Shown piece after piece: positions 38,001-51,155 of a DNA stretch of 64,000 nt. Origin of the DNA: Hyaloscypha bicolor E (Eukaryota; Ascomycota; Leotiomycetes; Helotiales; Hyaloscyphaceae); assembly GCF_002865645.1 (NCBI RefSeq), contig NW_020194628.1:434001-498000 (forward strand), given 5' to 3'. Both the position numbers and the translations under genes were made by a program. Every line of letters begins with the position of its first letter. Position 1 is the first letter of the stretch. Under the pieces are notes generated by a model. The model saw only the letters and a program-made list of their open reading frames with translations, had not been told where the DNA came from and did not search any database.

Positions 38001-40012
38001 GAATAAAGATCTAGTAAAGGAAATTCGAATAATTAATTAATTATTATTTATTTAAAAGGTAATCTATAATTTTAGGCTAGTATAAATTAGTTATAAAGGT
38101 AATAAAGAAGCTTAGCTTACTAAAGTACTATATAATAGCTATTAAGTTTTAAAAAAACTATTATATAAAGTAATTATTACTTATAAAGCTTAATAGGAAA
38201 ATAAAATAATAGCTAATATTATTTATATAAATATTCTTATAAATTAGAATATTTATAAATCTTATATAAATATTTATATAGATATTTTACTAGTATAAAT
38301 AAAACTAGTTAAGTAAAGTTATCTTATAAGTAATATATATATTAATAATATATTACTAGAAAAAATAGCTAGTATAAAAAAATAAGAAAAAAGCTAAATA
38401 AATATAGAAATAATACTAGTAAAAGACTTATTATTTAAACTATATTTACTAATAGATTCTAGTATAATTCTATAACTATAACTTATAATACTAGCCCGAG
38501 TTATTATATAAGAAAAATAAGATATAGTAAAGTAATATATATATTATATATATTATATATATAATATTAATTATATATATTAATAGATATTTATAGCTTA
38601 TCTTATAGATTATTAGTACTAGATTATAATAGTTTATATCTATATACTTATCCGGAATTAGAATAGTAATCTTATTATTAGTAAGAAAGTTTTTATAATA
38701 ATAATCTATATCTAATTCGAGAATTAAATATATTTATAAATTAAATAAAACCCGGAAATTAGTTTATTAGCTTATAAGATACTTATAGGCTATCTTATAG
38801 ACTATAATAAACGGGTTATAGTTTATAAGTATATCTATAAACTATAGAAAAATTATATAATCTAAATAAAGAAAGTTAGTAGCCTATATATTAATTATAA
38901 AAAGCGGATTATAGAAAAAAAGCTATATAAAAAAGAATTTAATATATATAATAGACTAAAATAAGCCCTAGAAATAGAAGAGTTTATTATAGATCTAAAA
39001 GTATTAGATTTTATAGAAGAAGTTAATCTGGGTATTCTTTTTATAACTAATTAATATAAAAACAAAAATATAATTATATATTCGGATATTTATTTAAAAG
39101 GCCTAGTAAAGCGGGTTATTATTTATAAAGAAGTAAGAGAGATATAAAAGAGGCTTACGGATTAGAGAAAGTATTATATTATTTTTCTTATAATAGGCTT
39201 TAAAGTAATTACTTATATAGCTAAAATAGAAGATTCTATAAGCTATATAATAATTCGTAAATAAACTAGTTATATATATAAAAGCTAGCCAAAAGCGGGA
39301 AAGAAAGATAAAAGGCTATATAGTAAGTAAATTAGTAGAAAAGTCCTCTATAATATAAATAGAAGCTATAATAAATAGTTAATAAATCCGTTACTAGTAC
39401 TATAGGACTAGCTTATCTATAGAAATATTTATAATTAACTATTATTATTACCGGGAAATAAAAAGAATATTTGAATTGAGTTCTTATAAAATAGAATACT
39501 ACTAGCTATAATTAGTAGTATTTCGGGCCTATTAACTAGTTAATTAAGTTAGAAAAGAGAGAGAATATAAATTTAATAGTAATAGTAAGTCTTATATAGC
39601 TTAGTTTATTCTATAATAAAGTTAGAAATAAACCGGTTTTGCCTATAAGAAATATAAAAGTAAAAAGGATTTATAATAATAATAAAAAAAAGAAAAGAAA
39701 AGTAAAATAAGGCCAGGATTTTTTCTTAATACTTTTTATATAATCTCTAGCTTAAAATTTCTTTCTAAGCTTTAAAAAATTATAATAAAAGCCCTTTATA
39801 TTTCAGAACTACTAAAATAGAAAGAAAGATATTTGAGCTTCTTTTCTCTTATTCTAAGCTAAGTTCTAAGAATTTGAATATAATTATATTCCGATATATA
39901 ATTCCCTAAAAAGAAATAATTCTAGTATTTCTTATATAACTAGTTTTTTTCTAGAAGTTCCGAAAGCTAACTATTTAGGATAATCTAAATATAAGACAAT
40001 ATAGAAAAGAGA
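35041..40012 (+). repeat. tandem unit 2 of the ~5-kb repeat
   Basis: Aligned with unit 3 throughout, at an offset of about 5.05 kb. The plus-strand frame shared with unit 3 is interrupted almost only by TAA and TAG. CpA and TpG are nearly absent. The unit ends in the palindrome region. Confidence 0.65.
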
Positions 40013-43000
40013 CGAGTTTAGGGTTACTTTACTAAAATTATTACTAGCGGCCCTATATAAGTTCCGGAGTTAGTAATAATTTTGCCCTAAACTCGTTCCA
40101 AATAGGTTTAGAATATAATAAAGGCTTTTAGCTAAGTATATAAATTCTTTATAAATTCTTTATAAATAATATAAAAAGAAAAATAGCCTATAAGTATATA
40201 AAATTACTTATAAGTAAATTAAAAACTAAATAAGACCTTATAATATTTCTAGATATATTATATTACTTATATAGTTTATATTAGGAAATAAAAGAATATA
40301 AAGCCTTATCTATAAGGTTATTTATAAGACTACTATATAGAACTAGCTATAAGAAAAGACTAGAAACTATAAATTCATTTCTATTATTTTAAATAACTAG
40401 TTCTATAACTTATTAATAGTTATTATAAAGAATAAAATAAGTAGAAACTACTTATAAAAGAATATAAAAGATAATTACTAATTTATTAATTAGAGTTTAA
40501 TTTATAAAATTATTTATAATTAGTTATTAAAATTACTATCTAGTAATTATATATAAATCGAGAACTTTCTAAAACTATAAATTAATATTTATAACTTATT
40601 ATAAAGCTCTTCTTATAAATAGAAATTCTATAAAAATATTATAAATATACTAATTTTAAATTATAACTTAGAGAGAAATAAATCTGGTAAATAGATATTT
40701 TATAAGACCTCTAGAAATAATTCTATAATCTTAGAATCTGCTTTATTTATATTAGCTAAATCTATTATAAAATATATTTATTTCTAGCTAGAAAATATAT
40801 CTAGAATTATTTAGTTAAACTTATAAACTATATTATTTAAAGTTAATAGAATTACCTATTTACTAAAGATCCGGTAATTATATAGGGCCTATAAAAGTCG
40901 CTCTTATAAATAAATATAATTAATTAGGTCTATAACTAACTAGGTATATAGAATAAAAGATAGAAGTATAATTTATTTATTTAAAGACAAGTTATATAGT
41001 AAATTACTAATCTAGTTTATAAAATCCTATTTAGATAAGTTATTATAAACCTGTATATTAATTCGTAATAATAACTAATAGAACTATAGCCAGATCTATA
41101 TTTATTATAAATAGGCCTATACTATATTAGTTTATAAATTATATAAAACTACTAGTAAGATCTAGGTAAAGTTCTCTCCGAAAATTATAAATACTTCTCT
41201 AAAAAGAATATTATCTATAACTAACTATAAATTAATTATTAGCTAATATATTACTTTAAAGTAGTATTTATACTATATAGGTATTTCGTTTTAGATAATT
41301 AGGTCTATAGATTATAAGAGTATTTCAAACCGATTTATTTTAGTAATTATATTTATAAATAATTTATTAAGCTCGAGTAAAATCCGGAACTAGAAATAAG
41401 ATATATATTTATCCGAAAAAAAAAAAGCTATAATATCCATTAATATTATATATAGAATAACTTTATCTTAGTTATAGTAATAGTAATAGAGAGTTTTATA
41501 AAGAAATATCTTACTAGTTTTATCCGGATCCTATAAATAGAAGTGGGCCGTTTATAAATCATTTATAATTATTATTAGAATTATCTAAAAGTAAGAATAC
41601 TAGTCTATATTTAGCTAGACTTATATTATAATTACTAGTAATATCTTACGAATATAATTAACTTATAAATTAGCTATATAGTAACTTATAATCTAGTTAA
41701 AAGTATTCTTAGATAGGGTAATATTTATTAGTATTTACTAGAGATTTATAAGGCTAAAACCAAGTAAGAAGAAGCTATAATTATAATAAGAATTAACTAA
41801 AAGTAGTAGGAAATTAATTAATAAATTATAAGTAAGTTTATAGGCTAAATTATTATAGAAATGCTTCTTATACTAGTTCCAGATTACTTATATATCTATA
41901 ATTAGTTACTAGTAAATATTTATAAAAAAGAATATTTATAAACTATAGCTAGTTATTAATTAGATAGCCTTATTAAAATATTAGAACTATTCTTAATTAT
42001 TCTCTATTAAGTTATAGATAATATAAGTAATATAGTATATAAAATAATAGATATTCTTAACTAAATAGAATTTATTAAAGAATTATAGATTATATATAAC
42101 TATTAGTAAGAGCTATAAATAGAATTATTTACCCGAAACTAGACTATAATAATAAATATAGCTAATACTATATCCTTATTTATAGGGCTTCTATATCCGG
42201 ATCTTAGTAATTTATATAAAGTATTATAGGAACTTATAGTAAAGATATTAGTAGCTATTTTTATATATTATATTATATTTAAAAAAAGCTATTAAAATTA
42301 AATAAGTATTTATAGTCCGGTTTATAACTTATTTGAGTAAGAGGTCGGCTATAAAATAAACTATATATTATCTAAAAAAGTAAATTATAAGGTATTAAAT
42401 TAGGAGAAACTTCTAATATATTAGATATTTAAATAAATACTAGAAAGCCTTTATAAGACCTATATACCAAATCTAGAAATACTAGGTAATCTTATTATAT
42501 ATTCCCGAAATAGCTATAGTTATATAGTCTATTTCTTTATAAATATACTTATAAATATACTTAATTATTTATATAAATATATAAATCTTAATATTAATAT
42601 ATAAATAAAACTTCTAGAAAAGATATAGATTATATAGAATAATCTAGTAGTTATTATAAATAATTTCCTAATCTAAAAAGCCTAGTTTATAGACTATAAA
42701 TATATAACTATTATTCTGGTATTAATATTCGGAATACCTATTTTTATAAATAATTATTATAGTTATAAATATTTTAGGAAACTTTTTCTAATATATAAAT
42801 AGGGCTATAAATATACTATAAATTATATATAGGACTTTTAAATTATTATTAAGGCTATATAGCCCGTAAAACATTTAGCTAATAACTATAGCTATAAGTT
42901 TACTAGTAAAGTTCTATAATAGATCTAGAAGCTTAATATAAACTACTTTATTAATTAAATTAGGAATTAAAAAAATAGTATTTCTTCTAAGAAATAAAAA

Positions 43001-44161
43001 TAGATATATATATAAGAGGCTATATTTCTAGTATTTAATTATATAGATATGGCCTATATATTATCCGAAAATATAGTTCTTAAGATCTATAAAAAGCTTT
43101 CTTATTTTTAGAATAAAGATCTAGTAAAAGAAATCCGGATAATTAATTACTTATTATTTATTTAAGAAGTAATCTATAATCTCAGGCTAGTATAAGTTAG
43201 TTATAAAAGTAATAAAGAAGCTTAGCTTACTAAAGTATTATATAATAGCTATTAAGTCTTAAAAAAGCTATTATATAAAATAATTATTTTTTATAAAGCT
43301 AAATAAGAAAATAAAATAATAACTAATATTATTTATATAAATATTCTTATAAATTAGAATATTTATAAAACCTATATAAATATTTATATAAATATTCTAC
43401 TAATATAAATAGAACTAGTTAAATAAGGTTATTCTATAGATAATATATATATTAATAATATATTACTAGAAAAGATAGCTAATATAAAAAAATAAAGAAA
43501 AAACTAGATAGATATAGAAATAGTACTAATAAAAAACCTATTATTTAAACTATATTTACTAGCGGATTCCGGTATAGTTCTATAACTATAACTTATAGTA
43601 CTAGTTTAGGTTATTATATAAGAAGAATAAAATATAATAAAATAGTATATATATTATATAAGTAATATTAATTATATATATTTATAAATACTTATAGCCT
43701 GCTTTATAGATTATTAGTACCAGATTATAATAGCTTATATTTATATATTTATCCGGAATTAGGATAGTAATTTTATTATTTATAAGAAGATTCTTATAAT
43801 AATAATTCATATCTAATTCGAGAATTAAATATATTTATAAATTAAATAAGATCCGGAAATTAGTTTATTAGCTTATAAGATATTTATAGGCCGTTTTATA
43901 GACTATAATAAACGAATTATAGTCTATAAATATATTTATAAGCTATAAAAGAACTATATAATCTAAGTAAAGGAAATTAGTAATCTGGATATTAGTTATA
44001 AAAAGCGGGTTATAAAAAAAGAGCTATATAAAAAAGAATTTAGTATATAAAATAGGCTATAGCAGGCCTTGGAAATAGAAGAGCTTATTATAGATCTAAA
44101 AATACTAGATTTTATAAGAAAAGTTAATCCGGATATTTTTCTTATAGCTAATTAATATAAA
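40013..44161 (+). repeat. tandem unit 3 of the ~5-kb repeat, left part
   Basis: Begins with the RIP-altered palindrome (40013-40098) and follows unit 2 to TTAATATAAA, where the Gypsy element begins. The unit resumes at 50195. The last five bases (ATAAA) are the Gypsy target duplication. Confidence 0.7.
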
Positions 44162-44421
44162 TATTATAGTTATTATAATATATAGTACTAGTAGGGATTA
44201 GACTAAAGCTAGAGAGGTATCTAATATCTAAATAAGGCATTTATAGTTACCTGATTATTATATATAATCCCGAGCTTAAGCTAGTATATAAGCTCATATA
44301 TAGCTTATAATTATTTAGATCCGAGACTTCTTTAGGATTCTCTTCTTTTTTTAGCTTTAAATTATTAAGATAAAAATAATCTAACTATACTTTCTAGGCC
44401 TTAGATCTTATACTCGTAATA
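44162..44421 (+). repeat. 5' LTR of the Gypsy element, RIP-mutated
   Basis: Same length as the 3' LTR but with many transitions (for example TGTTACGATATACGG has become TATTATAATATATAG). Confidence 0.92.
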
Positions 44422-44469
44422 TAATTTAAAGCTTACTTATTTCTTAATTCTATAGAGGATCTAAATAAT

Positions 44470-47400
44470 ACTTACCCAATTGGTTTTTAATAAGTATAGA
44501 TATAATATACTATAACTATTCCCGAACTAATTAACTAATATTAGAATAAAAGAAAGCCCTAGAATAACTAGGCAAGTTAGAAGAAGCTATAGTATAAAAT
44601 ATTACTAGTATATTACTAGAAGATAGACTAAAACCTCTTATTAAGTTTCCTGAAAGATCCGAGTATCCCGTTAATATTTATAATAAAAGAGATATTTTCT
44701 TCTAGAGAATAGAAAAAAAAGAAAAACCTGCCTTATTAAAAGTAAAGTTCCAAGAGTTATTTCGAAATTCAGAGGCTTTATATAAAGAAATTATTAAACT
44801 AATTCTAAAGATATATAATATTCTTATTTATAGCAAGAATTATTATAATTAGCTAAGAGAAACCAAGTAAGTCTTATAAAAGAATAAAGCTATTATTAAG
44901 AAGCTTATTATATAGCCTACCGGAATAACTAGTTCTCTTACTCTAGAAAATAGATATTTAGTTAAATTCCCTAATTCTTTTATTTTTAAAGATATAACTA
45001 AGAATAGTATTACCTTTAATAATTAATTAGTTTAGATTAAGAATAAGCTCTATAGTAATTCTAATACTTATTAGATAGAGGACCTTAAGATTATTTATAT
45101 ATCCGGTTATATAAGTAACTATATTCTTATACTAATCTCTCTTTACCTAAACCAGAATAATTAATATATATATAAGATTATTAGAGAACTATATACCTAT
45201 TTAAAGAAGCTATATAGTAACCCGAATAAGAAGTATAATATTCGGTAAATATTTAAGAAACTATTTATAAAAAAGAGCCAGATTTTTTAGGAGTTTTATA
45301 TTCTATTTCTAAAGTATATAATAAATAGAAATATTAACTTATAGGATTTTAAGAATAACCTAAATAATAAGCTTACCTAAAAGCTCTAAAAGGCTATAGC
45401 TATATACTATAATAATCCGGCTATTTATATTACGGAATTTATATAATACTATATTATAAATAACTAGTAAATCCGAGCTTATTATAAAAAGAAAAAATAA
45501 GTATTTAAGAAAGCTAATAAAAATATAAATAAGCTAAGCCCAGGAGGCACTTCTTATATAAAGCCTGCTCCTAAAACCCTAGTAATAAATAAGCTTATTA
45601 CTCTAAAGACCGGATTCTCAGATCTCAAATATTATAATTATAATAAATTTAATTATATATTTAGGAACTATCTAGAGCCCAAGATAAAGTATATAAAGCA
45701 AGTTTTAATAGCCAAGCTAGTAGTACTTACTATAAGTAAGTTATCTAAAAATATAAAATAGGGAAACGAAAATCCTTAAAGGAAGTCTTCTCTTTAGGGC
45801 TATATTATATAGATATAGTAGAAGTTAATTTGAGCTAGCTACTAGAAAATAAAGTATTTATACTCTTTTATATAGTTAGTAATAATAGATTAGATATTAA
45901 GACTTCTTCTCTTATTAATATTAGAATAAATAGATATACTTTTATTAATTTCAAGTTTATAAAAATAATTAAATAATTTCTAGATATTAAGCCTACTTAA
46001 TTAATATTACCCTATAATATAAGGAAGTTTAATAATAAGTAGGCTATATCTATTACTTATTATATTAAGCTTATATTCTTAATTAATAGATAGAAGGTCC
46101 TAGTATTTATACTAGTTATAGGGCTAGATAAATATAATATAATTTTGAAATAATAATAATTTATAAATACTAGTATTCTAATTAATTATAAGAATAGAAG
46201 ATTAATCTGGCTAGATAATTAGCCTAGAAAGAAAAGTTAGAATAAGGTCCTAACTACTATATATAAGAACTTGGAACCTGGGAAAGGTAATTAGTACTAA
46301 GAAAATATAGATAAAAGAAATAAAGCTATAGCTATAAATAAGTCCTAGAAACCTTAGCTTATAAAAAAGAAACTCTCTTATTCTTTTCCTAAGCCGGGCT
46401 CAGAAAGCCATATATAGTAAAAGAATTAAGCTTAATATTATAAAGAAATACAAGTAGCCTTAGGAAATATAGAAGTTTCTCCTAAGCTAGAAATAGAGAT
46501 ATTAAACTTATACTATCTAAAGGAAAGCTATAAGATCTAGTTAAGGCCCTTAATTAATATTATAGATATCTTATTAGCTACTTTCTAGATAAACCTATAG
46601 AAGAAGGAGAACTTTTTCTTTATAATATTATTTTTCGAGATTAATAAAGAACTAGAATTATAATAAGAGAACAAGTTTATTTCGGGCAAATAATAGCCAG
46701 GAGAAATAGAGCTATAGTAGCTAGTAAAAGTCTTACTAGAAAAGTTTAAGGATTTCATAGACATTTTCTTAAAGAAAGTATTAAATATCTTATTCCTATA
46801 TTAATTATATAACTACAAGATTTAGATTAATAATCCTAAAGGCCTAGAGAGCCTAGGGTATTTCCTGCTCTATTAATAGTCGACCTATAAACTATAGGAG
46901 ATCAAGTACTTCCTTAAAAAAAACCTCTAATAGGGCTTTATTAAGCCAAGCCAGTTTCCTTTTATATTCCCGATCCTTTTTATAAAAAAGGCTAATAGAG
47001 CTCTCTAATTCTGTATTAATTATTATAAGCTAAATAACTTAATATAAAAGAACTATTATTTTTTTTCTCTTATTTATAAGACTCTTATATAGCTAGTTTA
47101 AGCCAAGGTCTATATAAAGCTAGATATTTAATAAGTATTTTATTAGATCTAAATAGACCTAGAATTAGAAGAACTTATAATATTTTATACGAGATATAAG
47201 GCCTATAAATATAAGGTTTTTTAGAAAGACCTAACTAATAGCCCTGCTATATATTAGAGATATATAAATAATATTTTCTTTAATTACCTTAATATCTTTT
47301 ATATAACTTATTTAAATAATATTCTAATTTATTCGAATAATTCCCTAAAGTATAAAAACCATATATAAAAGGTCCTTTAGTAATTACGGGATACTAGCCT

Positions 47401-49835
47401 TTAAGTAAATATTAAGAAATTAAAGTTTAAGATTACTTATATAAAATACCTAGGCTTTATTATCTTTACTAGAGATATTAAAATAGATCTAGATAAGATA
47501 GTAGTTATTAAAAACTAGTAATTACTAAAGATAATTAAAGAAATATAAAGCTTTCTAGGTTTTTATAACTTTTATTAGTACTTTATTACAGAATATAGCT
47601 ATATAATAAAGCCCCTAATAGCTCTAATATATAAGGAAGTTCCGTTTAAGTAAATAGATTAGTATTAAGAAGGTTTTACTAAACTAAAGTAAGCTATATT
47701 CTTAATACTAATTCTATATTACTATAACTCAAATCTTCTTACTATAGTTAAAACAGATATATTAAATAGAGTTATAGCTAGTATTCTCTTATAATAAGAC
47801 CTCTAGATAGAACTCTAGTACCCGGTAGTATTTTTCTCTAAAACTATATAATTAATAAAACTAAACTATAATATTTATAATAAAGAAATACTTATTATTA
47901 TTCTTTTTTTAACTAAATAGTAAGCGAAGCTAGAAGGCCTATAGGAAGTATTCTTTATAATTTACTCAGATTACTAAGCCCTCGAATACTTTATAATTAT
48001 AAAAAAGCTTTTAGTAAAATAAGCTTACTAGGTAAAGTACTTTTTCTATTATTATTTTAAGCTTATATATTAGGCAGGCAAGTTAAATAAATAAGCAGAT
48101 ATCCTAAATAGGAAATATAAGAATATAATTACCCAGAATAAGATAATAGTAGCTTACTAAACCCAAATTCTCTTCCTATAATAAAAGATTAATAATAATA
48201 TTATATAGGATTTCTAATTAGCCCTAATTAAGGCCTTAGTAAACCCGGCTTAGAAAGAAACCTAATATAATAGTATCTAGCTAGTAAATAAGCTATTAAG
48301 TAAGAACCGAGAGTTACTAGAGCTAGAAAAGCTATAAGATAAGATAAGAAATAAGAAAAAAGATACTTAAATATTATAAAATAGCTTTTTCTTATAATAT
48401 AGTAAACTATTTATATCTAATAATATAATAATATCCGAAATACTTTTATATATTACCCTTATTTAGGAGATATATATATAGCCCCTAATAGGATATCTAA
48501 AACAAGCCAAGTTTTAATAGCTTCTTTAGGCCCGCTATTACTAGCTAGGCTAAGATATAAATATTAATTAGTATAAGAATAACTACTATACTTACTAATA
48601 ATCCCACGTCTCTAGAAATAAGAAGCCAGGGCTCTTATATCTATTACTAGTTCCTAACTACCTCTAGTAATATATATTAGTAGATTTCAAAAAGTATTTA
48701 AAGAATAGAAATAAGTATAATATAGTAGTAATCTTTATTAATTATCTAGGTAAGTGCTTTATTATAATTCCTATCCGAGATATAATAATAACTAAAGAAT
48801 TAGTATTCCTATTTCTTACTTATATAGTTTATTAAGTTAGTATCCCGGAAACTATAATATCTAATTAAGGCCCCTAGTTTATATTAGATTTCTAAAGCAA
48901 GTTCTATAAATATATTAGTATAAAGCTCAAGTTATTAACTACTAATTATTCCTAAACTAATAGCTAAATAGAGATTATTAACTAGTACTTTAACTAATAG
49001 CTATATCCCTATATAAATTACTACTAGGATAATTAGGACAAATAAGTAATAATAATTAACTACTAGTAAGTAGCTCTAGTTTATAAGACTATAGGCCAAT
49101 CCCTATTTCTTATAAAGAAAGGCTATAAACCGCAGATATTATTTAACTAGAAAACCTAAGTATAATCGGGTATCCCAAAAGAAGAACTAAATAGATAGAA
49201 GGCAAAGGCCCTAGTAATACGGCTCTATAAATTATGGCAAAAGATATAAAAGAATATAATATAAGTATAAGAATATTATATTACTCAAGCTAATAAATAC
49301 TACTAACTAGTAAACTTCGGAATAGGAGACAAGATATGAATTATTACCAAGTACTAGAAGAATAATTATCCGAGCCGCAAGCTGGCTTACTAAATAGAAG
49401 AACCATACGAAATCCTGGAATAAGTAGGATATTTCTTTAGGCTTAAGCTTCCGGAATTAATAAGAATATATCCGGTATTTTATATAGAGAAGCTATATAA
49501 AGATCCAGGTAACTTCCTTTCCGGATAAGTAAATCCGGAGCCTCTGCTATTAGAATTATAAGACGGGGAAACGGAATACAAAGTTCAAAAGGTATAAGTA
49601 GTAAAACTGCTTTATAGGAAGCTAAAGTACCGAGTCTAGTAAAAAGGATAGGACCCAGATCCGGAGTAGTATCCTGCTTCCTTATTAAGTAATAGCGCCC
49701 TAGCTCTTTAGAGCTTCCATAATAAGAACCCCGAATAGCCAGGACCGCCCCAGAATCTCCCCTATTAGTTAGACTATACCAAGAATAATATACTACCGGA
49801 ACCGTATAATACGGACGGAAATCCTTTAAAGTCAT
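44470..49835 (+). pseudogene. Gypsy gag-pol, RIP-destroyed
   Basis: No long frame survives, but domain order is readable. The zinc knuckle near 45630-45670 keeps its spacing although Cys and His codons have become Tyr or Asn (YYNYNKFNYIF). Around 46930-47050 the reverse transcriptase entry FIKPSQFPF and KKANRAL is recognisable. The YxDD-type active-site strand is at about 47300-47345, now NNILIYS. Integrase lies further on. Near the 3' end a chromodomain is followed by the proline-rich tail common to fungal chromoviruses (NPE-PGPP-NLP), ending at about 49830. This family copies itself via RNA and targets heterochromatin through the chromodomain; this copy cannot encode any of it. Confidence 0.85.
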
Positions 49836-49934
49836 ATATAAAAGGCCCTGGCCTTTAATATGTGACCTGTGACTTGGAAATTTAATAGGGACTTTCGAAG
49901 CTCGGAGACAAGCTTACTTTAAGGGAAGAGGTAA

Positions 49935-50194
49935 TATTATGGTTGTTACGATATACGGTACTAGTAGGGGTTAGACTAGAGCTAGAGAGGCATCTGGCAT
50001 CTGAGCGAGGCATCTGTAGTCACCTGATCATTACACGTGACCCCGAGCTTAAGCTAGCACGTGGGCCCGTACGTAGCTTGCGATTATTTAGATCCGAGGC
50101 TCCTTCGGGATCCTCTTCTCTCTTTAGCTTTGAATTATCGAGATAGAGACAGTCTAACTACGCCTTCCAGGCCCTAGATCTTGTACTCGTAATA
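49935..50194 (+). repeat. 3' LTR of the Gypsy element, hardly mutated
   Basis: Keeps CG, CA and TG dinucleotides (ACTAGTAGGGGTTAGACTAG). Ends TCGTAATA, probably from an original TCGTAACA that mirrors the internal TGTTACGA. Confidence 0.92.
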
Positions 50195-51155
50195 ATAAAA
50201 GCAAAAGTATAATTATATATCTGGATATTTGTCCGGAAGGCCTGGTAGAAAAGGTTATTACCCGTAAAGAGGTAAGAGAGATATAGAGGAGACTTGCAGA
50301 TTAGAGGAAGTATAATATTGCTCTTCTTATAACAGGCCTTAAAGTAATTATCCGTATAGCCAAAATAGAGGGCTCCGCAAGCTATATAGTAACCCGTAAG
50401 CAGACCGGTTATATATACAGGAGCTGGCCGGAAGCGGAAGAGGAAGGTAGGAGGCCGTATAGTAGGTGAGTCGGCAGGAGGGTCCTCTATAATACGAACT
50501 AGGGCCGCAACGGACGGTTAACGGATCCGTCGCTGGTACCGTGGGGCTGGCTCGTCCGCAGAGACGTCCGTAATCGACCGTTATTATTACCGGGAGGGAG
50601 GAAGGGTATTTGGATCGAGTTCTTGTAAGGCAGGGTACCGCTGGGTATAATTAGTAGCTGACCGGGCCTATTAACTGGTTAGTCAAGCTAGAAAAAGGAG
50701 GAAATACAGATTCAATAGTAATTACAGCTCTTATATACCTTAGCCCGTTCCGTAATAAAGTCAGAAGCAGGCCGGTTTTGCCTACAGGTAGTATAAAAGC
50801 GGGGAGGATCTATAGTAATAAAGAGAAGAAAGAGAGGAGAGTAATATAAGGTCAGGGTTTCTTTTCTTAGTACTTTCTATGGAACTGCTAGCTTCAGATT
50901 TCCCTCCGAGCTTTAAAAAATTGCAAGAAAAGCCTCTTGTATTCCAGAACTACTAAAATAGAGAGAAAGGTACTTGAGCTTCTCCTCTCTAATCCCCAGC
51001 TGCGCCCTAAGGATTTGGACGTAATCGCGTTCCGATGTGCGATTCCCTAGAAGGGGGCGATTCTGGTATTCCTCACGTGACCAGTATTTTTTCAGGCGCC
51101 CTGCGAGCCAACCGCTTAAGGGTGGCCTGAACGTAGGACAATATAGAGAAGAAGA
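50195..51155 (+). repeat. tandem unit 3 of the ~5-kb repeat, right part, nearly RIP-free
   Basis: Continues unit 3 after the Gypsy element (target duplication ATAAA at 50195-50199) and aligns with 39060-40010 in unit 2. Composition is ordinary. The coding frame from 50200 reads through to a stop at about 50470 with only one or two suspicious TAG codons. It gives the best view of this repeat's protein, whose C-terminal part is rich in charged residues (YRSWPEAEEEGRRPYSR). Confidence 0.75.

Larger units (their letters stand above)
44162..50194 (+). mobile_element. Ty3/Gypsy chromovirus LTR retrotransposon, complete but RIP-inactivated
   Basis: Two LTRs of 260 bp (44162-44421 and 49935-50194) bound a 6033-bp element with a 5-bp ATAAA duplication on both sides. 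Between them, in plus-strand order, are a gag region with a decayed CCHC zinc knuckle (about 45628-45672), reverse transcriptase (about 46900-47450), RNase H (about 47740-48050), integrase (about 48500-49500) and a chromodomain (about 49560-49730). It lies inside tandem unit 3, so it is younger than that unit. Stops are almost all TAA/TAG, as expected from RIP of CAA, CAG, CGA and TGG codons. Confidence 0.9.
28485..51155 (+). mobile_element. 22.7-kb composite insertion: three tandem ~5-kb repeat units plus a nested Gypsy element
   Basis: By eye alignment the same sequence recurs at a spacing of about 5.05 kb. Examples: the CTATAAATAGAGATTTTATA-type block at about 30455, 35560 and 40610; the TTAGTACTAGATTATAATAG block at 38610 and 43710; and the unit end (GACAATATAGA...AAGA) at about 39990 and 51135. 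Unit three resumes after the Gypsy element at 50195 and is nearly unmutated there. A plus-strand reading frame can be followed through the units if TAA/TAG are taken as RIP products; its clearest part (50200-50470) reads YLDICPEGLVEKVITRKEVR and IALLITGLKVIIRIAKIEG. I do not recognise the protein. No terminal repeat of a known transposon class is visible. Confidence 0.65.

Noticed and set aside
49443..49835. Minus-strand frame of 130 codons in the Gypsy element
   Set aside because: It is antisense to the integrase/chromodomain frame, which carries the recognisable domain pattern.
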